The translations under genes were made by a program, and so were the position numbers. 32,923 nucleotides of DNA, taken from a virus. The stretch lies in IMG/VR virus record IMGVR_UViG_3300042383_000392, positions 1 to 32,923 of that record; one strand, written 5' to 3'. The notes under the pieces are model-generated. The model worked only from the letters and a program-made list of their open reading frames with translations. It was not told where the DNA came from and searched no databases. How positions within the stretch are numbered: the first letter of the stretch is position 1; every line of letters begins with the position of its first letter. Shown one piece after another: positions 29,289 through 32,923 of the stretch.

Positions 29289-29620
29289 GCCCCCACCTCC
29301 ACACGCCAGCCCCAGCGCCCGCCGCGCTGCTCGACGGTGATGGCGGAGATCATAAACACGCCCTCGACCACTTCGCCACCGGACAGCTTCACCAAATCGC
29401 CGGGCTGGCCGTAGGGACAGCGCCGGGTAATCCGGTACATGCAGCTTGGAGTAAGCGGAATGATGTCTCCCTTGTCCTCCCAAACCAAATACTCCGGGTG
29501 GATGATCGAGCCGTCGCCACGGATTCCGACGCGCGGCTGCTTCCGCATCGCCCGCCAGATCCGCCGCTCGCCGTTGGTGTAGGCGGCGGATTCGGCGCGA
29601 GTTAGTCGGAGGGTATTCAT
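29285..29620 (-). CDS. ASCH/PUA-like phage protein with PYGQPGD motif (111 aa)
   Basis: The N-terminal part (LTRAESAAYTNGERRIWRAM) and the hallmark CPYGQPGDLVKLSG in the second half follow the layout of phage proteins with an ASCH/PUA-type beta-barrel (reading R-R, then PYGxPGD-x-[LV]). The family is thought to bind RNA or modified bases, but no activity is known for such phage members. It overlaps both neighbours by ATGA/GTGA, with start at 29620. Confidence 0.6.
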   Translation of the reverse strand: MNTLRLTRAESAAYTNGERRIWRAMRKQPRVGIRGDGSIIHPEYLVWEDKGDIIPLTPSCMYRITRRCPYGQPGDLVKLSGGEVVEGVFMISAITVEQRGGRWGWRVEVGA

Positions 29621-29859
29621 ACCTCCCCCAGCCCCATCACCACGTACCCCGGTTCAATGCCAAACTTGCCACCAGACAGAACGTAGGTTACGGCCAACTC
29701 CATGAACTCCGCGCCGTAGAAGTCGGCATCTACCGATCGGTACAGGTGAAGGATGTCGCCAACCTTGAAATCTCGGTCGTTCGTGCGAACCTCGAATGGC
29801 TTCGCCCCGCTGTTTACCGCATCCCAGTATTCTGGTAGGGTTTTCGGTTCGTGAATCAC
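29617..29859 (-). CDS. DUF3850/ASCH-like protein (80 aa)
   Basis: The layout HEPKTLPEYWDAVNSGAKPF-EVRTNDRDFKVGDIL...VTYVLSGG-FGIEPGYVVMGL is that of the DUF3850 ASCH-like family: H-x-x-K, a W/Y-helix, K-x-F-E-[VI]-R-x-N-D-R-x-[FY]-x-V-G-D. These are small beta-barrels predicted to bind RNA. The GTG at 29859 gives a GTGA overlap with the upstream gene and a GAGGAG ribosome-binding site at eight bases. A GTG three codons upstream (29868) is possible. Full family length is present. Confidence 0.78.
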   Translation of the reverse strand: MIHEPKTLPEYWDAVNSGAKPFEVRTNDRDFKVGDILHLYRSVDADFYGAEFMELAVTYVLSGGKFGIEPGYVVMGLGEV

Positions 29860-29978
29860 AGTTTCCACTCCTCTCCTTTACGCACAATTGACAGCCCCGC
29901 AAACCACCGCTGCTTGTACCACAGGCCCCAGCAGCGCCATGGGCCTACCTGCGAGTTCCAAAACCACATGGTCTTCAT
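29856..29978 (-). CDS. Tryptophan-rich mini-protein (40 aa)
   Basis: The ATG overlaps the upstream stop (ATGA) and its own stop overlaps the next start (GTGA), so it is embedded in the coupled chain. Seven of 40 residues are Trp (positions 5, 7, 14, 17, 20, 25 and 38), with a basic C terminus. No membrane segment or known domain is clear. The coupling on both sides is the main reason to accept such a short gene. Confidence 0.5.
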   Translation of the reverse strand: MKTMWFWNSQVGPWRCWGLWYKQRWFAGLSIVRKGEEWKL

Positions 29979-30316
29979 GCTGGCCCTCCGGTGGCGCGGT
30001 ATAGTGCTTGGGCGAGGGCGGATGGACCGTCCGCGCTGCCAAACTTCGCAAACGAGGAAAAGCAAACCGCGTGTTCTTGGAACAATATGCCGCCGTCGTT
30101 TTGCTCTGACCTAAAGCTGTAATACCGCCCTTCGCCTTTCTTCCGCCACGCCTCAGCCGCGCGGATGCAGGCGGCTGGGTCGGTGTTGTAGGTGGCGACG
30201 GGCTTCCACGGCCCGTTAAAACGGATCTCGTGCGGCTCCGCGGCAAACTCGGTCGATACCTCCAGTCCCTCGCAATGCTCGGCAATCCATACGTCGTGCG
30301 CTCTTGTCCAATTCAT
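29975..30316 (-). CDS. Hypothetical protein (113 aa)
   Basis: The product starts MNWTRAHDVWIAEHCEGLEV and continues with EIRFNGPWKPVATYNTDPAA, then CIRAAEAWRKKGEGRYYSFR. The W-I-A-E-H / Y-[NS]-T-D-x-x-A-A / E-A-W arrangement is one I recall from small phage proteins without known function. ATG 30316 has an AGAGAGGA ribosome-binding site and forms an ATGA overlap. A longer upstream reading is rejected for those reasons. Confidence 0.65.
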   Translation of the reverse strand: MNWTRAHDVWIAEHCEGLEVSTEFAAEPHEIRFNGPWKPVATYNTDPAACIRAAEAWRKKGEGRYYSFRSEQNDGGILFQEHAVCFSSFAKFGSADGPSALAQALYRATGGPA

Positions 30317-30492
30317 GCAATCCTCTCTTTCCTGCGAACCACAGCCCATGCCTGATTCATGCGCCGCTCTTTTTTCCAGTACACTCGCTGCCGTTCTCCG
30401 CTTGGCAGTGAATAGTAACGCTGGAGAGTTGCTTTCGCCTGCTCCCGCGCAATCGCCAGCCGCTTGCGGGCCATGCGGACGCGGCGGATCAT
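30313..30492 (-). CDS. Small basic helical protein (59 aa)
   Basis: The product is very basic (many Arg and Lys), with helical segments IRRVRMARKRLAIAREQAKA and SGERQRVYWKKERRMNQAWA. Nucleic-acid contact is plausible but not shown. The ATG at 30492 and the stop both overlap neighbours by ATGA. Confidence 0.58.
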   Translation of the reverse strand: MIRRVRMARKRLAIAREQAKATLQRYYSLPSGERQRVYWKKERRMNQAWAVVRRKERIA

Positions 30493-30704
30493 TCCGCACC
30501 GCCTAGGTACTCGGCGTCGGCCATCACCGCGCGAAAGCCGATTCCAGTCATCCACGTCGATGTGCCATCCGCGTATCGCATCCGCACCTCATCGTCTTCC
30601 GCTTGCGTCAACACTGTTGGATCACTCCACGGCCAGTCGTGCGTTTTTATCTTCCACCGATCCCCCGCCATCGGATTCGCCAGCGCCTCAGCCTTACTTC
30701 GCAT
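30489..30704 (-). CDS. Hypothetical protein (71 aa)
   Basis: The product starts MRSKAEALANPMAGDRWKIK and contains the block DDEVRMRYADGTSTWMTGIG, a pattern also seen in small phage ORFs (VRMRYADGTS). It may form a small beta-barrel. ATG 30704 is part of the GGAGGCCACCGATGC initiation cassette and overlaps the end of the upstream gene by 11 bases. Confidence 0.6.
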   Translation of the reverse strand: MRSKAEALANPMAGDRWKIKTHDWPWSDPTVLTQAEDDEVRMRYADGTSTWMTGIGFRAVMADAEYLGGAE

Positions 30705-30984
30705 CGGTGGCCTCCTGCGCGGCTTCGACGGCGGCGATGGCGGTGAGCTTAGGGTCATACTCGCCAGCCCATGCGGTATCCAAAGTGAACCCATGGCGGT
30801 CGGATACGATGCACCACGTATGGTTCCCGGTGTGCTCCTTCGCCCGCTCCACCTTCGCCCAAGCCGCCGCGCACCGGGCGAGGTCACGGAGTCTCTCGCT
30901 TGCCTTCGCGCTGCCTTCGTAATCGAGCGCGTTGGCTTCTGTTTCCGCCCACACCGCCAACTCCTCCAGACGTTTAGCGTGCAT
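30694..30984 (-). CDS. Helical hypothetical protein (96 aa)
   Basis: The product has N-terminal helices (MHAKRLEELAVWAETEANAL, LRDLARCAAAWAKVERAKEH) and a short beta part (HTWCIVSDRHGFTLDTAWAG), ending in the EATDAK tail coded by the initiation cassette of the next gene. No family is recognised. ATG 30984 has the GGAGG cassette at six bases and overlaps the upstream gene by 11 bases. Confidence 0.6.
   Translation of the reverse strand: MHAKRLEELAVWAETEANALDYEGSAKASERLRDLARCAAAWAKVERAKEHTGNHTWCIVSDRHGFTLDTAWAGEYDPKLTAIAAVEAAQEATDAK
30701..30715 (-). promoter_or_regulatory. Translation-initiation cassette, copy 1
   Basis: On the minus strand GGAGGCCACCGATGC gives a perfect GGAGG, a six-base spacer and the ATG of the gene at 30489-30704. 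The same 15 bases occur at 30981-30995 and 31750-31764, and a variant with one extra C at 632-646. Confidence 0.75.
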
Positions 30985-31753
30985 CGGTGGCCTCCTTCTT
31001 CAGTTCCTCGGCTGCGTCTTTGACCGCGTTGTAGGCGTCACGGACGCCATCGCCGTACCAGCCCTCGTTAAAGCCAAGAAATGGCTTGATATACTGTTCG
31101 GCGACGGACCGCAACGCCTCCGCCTTAATCCGTCCCAGCGACTGCGCCGGGGTGCGGGCGAGGGCGGCTTTAGACCTCTCTGTCACGCAATGCGGGCACA
31201 TGCAGCGCTTGACGTGTGGGGCTTGGCATGGTCCATAAGCACGCGCCCAACTCAGCTCGTCACTCAGCGCCCCGCAAAGGTCTTCGGCGTGGGCCCTGGC
31301 CTCGTCTCGCTCCCGCTCCATCGCGTTCCGACTGATGACCGCTTGGTTTCGGTAGTCAATGTACTCCACGCATTCCCGCTCGGCGACTTCGGCTCTGGCG
31401 GTGGCAGAGTCACGCAGCTTCAACGCTTCGCTCCATCCGTCCTGCGACTGCTTCGCGTTCAACAGCGCCGCCTTGGATTGTCCCCGCAGCCGCTCCACCT
31501 CGGCGCGGAGTTGGTCGCGCTCGGCCTCCTGCGCCTCCAACTTCACGCACTTATCCGCGTAGTGCCGCGCGTTGTTGCTGGCGGTAGCCAGTTGCGCTCG
31601 GAGTTGGTCGCGCTCGGCGGTGAGCCCCCGCACGTAGGCCAGGATGGCGGGGAAGGCGTCTCCGATAGTGGCTTCTCTCCATGCGGACAGGGCCACGTCA
31701 TCATCAAATCGATGCGCGTGCAGCCGCGCCAGTTCGTCGAGCTTCTCACGCAT
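30974..31753 (-). CDS. Long coiled-coil protein with CxCPHC knuckle (259 aa)
   Basis: Residues about 40-175 are predicted coiled coil with a repeated AERDQLRAQL / AERDQLRAEV unit (one near 47, one near 78). Then comes a small Cys/His cluster (HVKRCMCPHC), and a C-terminal globular part (QYIKPFLGFNEGWYGDGVRD). ATG 31753 is in the same GGAGGCCACCGATGC cassette; its stop region ends EATDAR. It could be a structural or regulatory scaffold of early phage proteins. The function is unknown. Confidence 0.6.
   Translation of the reverse strand: MREKLDELARLHAHRFDDDVALSAWREATIGDAFPAILAYVRGLTAERDQLRAQLATASNNARHYADKCVKLEAQEAERDQLRAEVERLRGQSKAALLNAKQSQDGWSEALKLRDSATARAEVAERECVEYIDYRNQAVISRNAMERERDEARAHAEDLCGALSDELSWARAYGPCQAPHVKRCMCPHCVTERSKAALARTPAQSLGRIKAEALRSVAEQYIKPFLGFNEGWYGDGVRDAYNAVKDAAEELKKEATDAR
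30981..30995 (-). promoter_or_regulatory. Translation-initiation cassette, copy 2
   Basis: This is identical to the 15-base cassette at 30701-30715. It starts the gene at 30694-30984 and encodes the last residues of the gene upstream. Confidence 0.75.
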
Positions 31754-32252
31754 CGGTGGCCTCCTTCCATTTGGCGATTGCGGCGAGGGCGTCTTTCGCC
31801 TCAACCACGTCCCCAAATTGCAGTTTGTTCGCAATGTGCTGATGCTTTTCTACCCACCCCTCATTGAGTAGCCGCTCAGCTTCGTCTGCGTTTTTACAGA
31901 TCGTCTCCAGCGCCCTCTCCGCCGCAGCGATCACCTCCGCCGCCGTAAGCACCTCCCGCTTCGATACCACCACCCCAGCGCAGGCTTCCCGCAGTCCGGC
32001 GATGGTTTCGGAGAGCGTGAGGGTACCCGTGCCGGTTGCCGCTGTAGGCGCGCTCTCAATCGCCTTCCACTCCAGCCCGCGCAGGGCGGTCAGGGCGGAA
32101 TCAGTCTTATCTGACATCACGTATTCACGTGCCGCAAACTGCTCTTGCCGCTCGGCGTCATAGCCAAATCCTAAGTACGTTACGTGGTGGTGTTTTAGGT
32201 GCAACTGGTGCATCACCAGCGCCTCCTCCACCTGCTTCAGTACGTCATTCAT
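31746..32252 (-). CDS. Hypothetical protein (168 aa)
   Basis: The product starts MNDVLKQVEEALVMHQLHLK, with a His-rich stretch (HLKHHHVTYLGFGYD), then helical segments (ALTALRGLEWKAIESA; REVLTAAEVIAAAERALETI) and an acidic helical C terminus ending EATDA. No family is recognised. ATG 32252 follows GGAGG and overlaps the stop of the upstream nuclease-like gene (ATGA). Confidence 0.6.
   Translation of the reverse strand: MNDVLKQVEEALVMHQLHLKHHHVTYLGFGYDAERQEQFAAREYVMSDKTDSALTALRGLEWKAIESAPTAATGTGTLTLSETIAGLREACAGVVVSKREVLTAAEVIAAAERALETICKNADEAERLLNEGWVEKHQHIANKLQFGDVVEAKDALAAIAKWKEATDA
31750..31764 (-). promoter_or_regulatory. Translation-initiation cassette, copy 3
   Basis: This is identical to the cassettes at 30701 and 30981. 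It starts the coiled-coil gene (31753) and codes for the EATDA end of the gene upstream. Confidence 0.75.
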
Positions 32253-32653
32253 ACGACCTCCTCGATCCATTGGCCAGCCTTGTTCTTCCACACGATCTTG
32301 ACGACCAGAGGAAACAACTCAGCCACCATCTTCAGTTTTTGTTTGTTTTTAGGCGGGCAAAAGTACGTCTCCGTTTTGCCAATCTCCACTCCGCCTTTGG
32401 TTACTGGGCGGCGCGTGGTGCCCTTGGTGTCGTGGATTTCCAGCACGCCGTTGGGCAGCATAACAACGAAATCCGCGATGTAGTGCGTGTTGTCGGCCAG
32501 CCGGAACTTCAGCGCCTCATGCTCAGATCGCCACATCACGTGGCCGATCATTTTGAGTTGGTCGAGGTGGTCACGGTATGCGATCTCAACGCGGTTGATT
32601 TCACGTGTGGCGCGGTATGTCCCCCGCGCCTTAACTGGGAATCCGTGGCTCAT
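32249..32653 (-). CDS. PD-(D/E)XK nuclease-like protein (134 aa)
   Basis: The likely role is DNA cutting or recombination in early phage metabolism. The layout E-x-x-Y-x-x-H-L (EIAYRDHLDQLKMIG), ALKFRLADNTHYIADFVVML and LEIHDTKG follows the DUF1064-type phage nuclease pattern: a helix with a conserved Glu, then Y-x-[PA]-D-F-x-V, then E-[IV]-H-x-x-K. The metal-site residues would be the Asp of IADF and Asp-Thr-Lys (usually Glu-x-Lys), so the second acid is Asp here. ATG 32653 overlaps the upstream stop (TAATG). Confidence 0.6.
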   Translation of the reverse strand: MSHGFPVKARGTYRATREINRVEIAYRDHLDQLKMIGHVMWRSEHEALKFRLADNTHYIADFVVMLPNGVLEIHDTKGTTRRPVTKGGVEIGKTETYFCPPKNKQKLKMVAELFPLVVKIVWKNKAGQWIEEVV

Positions 32654-32923
32654 TAGTTCACTCCGCCGTGGTCGCCTTCCAGATTGATTACCATTTGGCG
32701 ATCAGCTGGCGTCATCGTCTCTTCGGCTGCGACTTCGCCAGTATCGGTGCGAATCAGCGTCTTGACGCCGTGTTTGGGGTGGTCCAGCATCATGCGGCAC
32801 TCGACTTGCTGAAACTCCTGTTTCTGCGTCACGTAGCGGGCAAGGCGCTTCACTTCGCTTTGCATGGCCTCAATGCGGCTTTTGTAGTCGCTGGCCACCT
32901 GCTTCTTCTCGTCTTCGATTGCA
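32653..32923 (-). CDS. Conserved phage hypothetical protein, 5' end cut by window edge
   Basis: The frame stays open to the window edge (at least 89 residues), and a GTG at 32898 is only an internal codon candidate. The sequence ahead of it (AIEDEKKQVASDYKSRIEAM) reads as the same helix, so the true start is probably outside. A charged helix is followed by QEFQQVECRMMLDHPKHGVK and LIRTDTGEVAAEETMTPADR, a pattern (C-x-x-[MR]...G-x-K-T-x-x-R-x-D-T-G-E) I know from small phage proteins near recombination genes; no function is known. Confidence 0.6.
   Translation of the reverse strand, partial: AIEDEKKQVASDYKSRIEAMQSEVKRLARYVTQKQEFQQVECRMMLDHPKHGVKTLIRTDTGEVAAEETMTPADRQMVINLEGDHGGVN

Noticed and set aside
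29878-30285. Minus-strand frame of 135 codons across 29878-30285
   Set aside because: Arg/Pro/Ser-rich shadow overlapping the coherent 113-residue and 40-residue coupled genes.
1-32923. Integrase, lysogeny repressor, tRNA genes, insertion sequence or CRISPR array
   Set aside because: None could be recognised on either strand; no regularly spaced repeats and no transposase motifs were seen. The window edges do not repeat each other, so no terminal redundancy can be claimed.

Overview
The window is most of the genome of a short-tailed double-stranded DNA phage or prophage (Caudoviricetes) with a P22-like morphogenetic block. The evidence is a terminase large subunit, a P22-type portal of about 700 residues, a scaffold-like protein, a P22-type coat protein, two gp4-like tail accessory factors, a gp10-like hub, a collar-domain fibre and three ejection-type internal proteins, in nearly P22 order. 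No integrase, repressor, polymerase, tRNA or CRISPR array is visible. The host is uncertain. Sec signal peptides ending in a small residue followed by Gln (A/G/S then Q or QQ) on five phage proteins, and the style of the FN3/beta-helix spike, remind me of exported proteins of Acidobacteriota (Bryobacter/Solibacter-like). This is an inference, not a demonstration.

Layout. Positions 1-1282 hold small leftward genes arranged in two duplicated modules. Each module has a 60-bp promoter-like repeat fused to an MNSA start, and a 41-bp repeat carrying the ribosome-binding site of a following gene. Positions 1289-1362 form a divergent control region, with a near-consensus rightward promoter (TTGACA-17-TAAAAT) beside the leftward one. 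Positions 1516-27658 are one long rightward late region: two small ORFs, TerS-like protein, small membrane protein, TerL and a GroES-like co-chaperonin, then an intrinsic terminator; portal, beta-helix spike, scaffold and coat, then a terminator; three signal-peptide proteins, then a terminator; the tail block (unknown protein, gp4-like A, L,D-transpeptidase-like, gp4-like B, gp10-like, collar fibre); three ejection-type proteins; two small unknowns and a hairpin; a holin candidate; and finally two more signal-peptide proteins, a fibre-like protein and a large FN3/beta-helix/FN3 protein. Positions 27655-32923 are a compact leftward operon of about fifteen small genes, mostly joined by 4-base ATGA/GTGA overlaps, rich in zinc-binding Cys motifs and ASCH/PUA-like folds, with one PD-(D/E)XK-like nuclease candidate.

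How it fits together. If the genome is circular or terminally permuted, the leftward genes at 1-1282 and those at 32923-27655 would lie on one continuous early transcript starting at the divergent control region. The rightward late transcript would meet it tail to tail at 27655-27658, where the two stop codons overlap.

The most unusual content is: (1) five late-region proteins with N-terminal export signals, three of them in a block bounded by two terminators; (2) a phage GroES homologue between terminase and portal; (3) a DUF2778/L,D-transpeptidase-like enzyme between two gp4 paralogues; (4) duplicated start-proximal promoter modules at the left end; and (5) a recurring ribosome-binding/start cassette that also encodes the C-terminal tail (EATDA) of the gene upstream.
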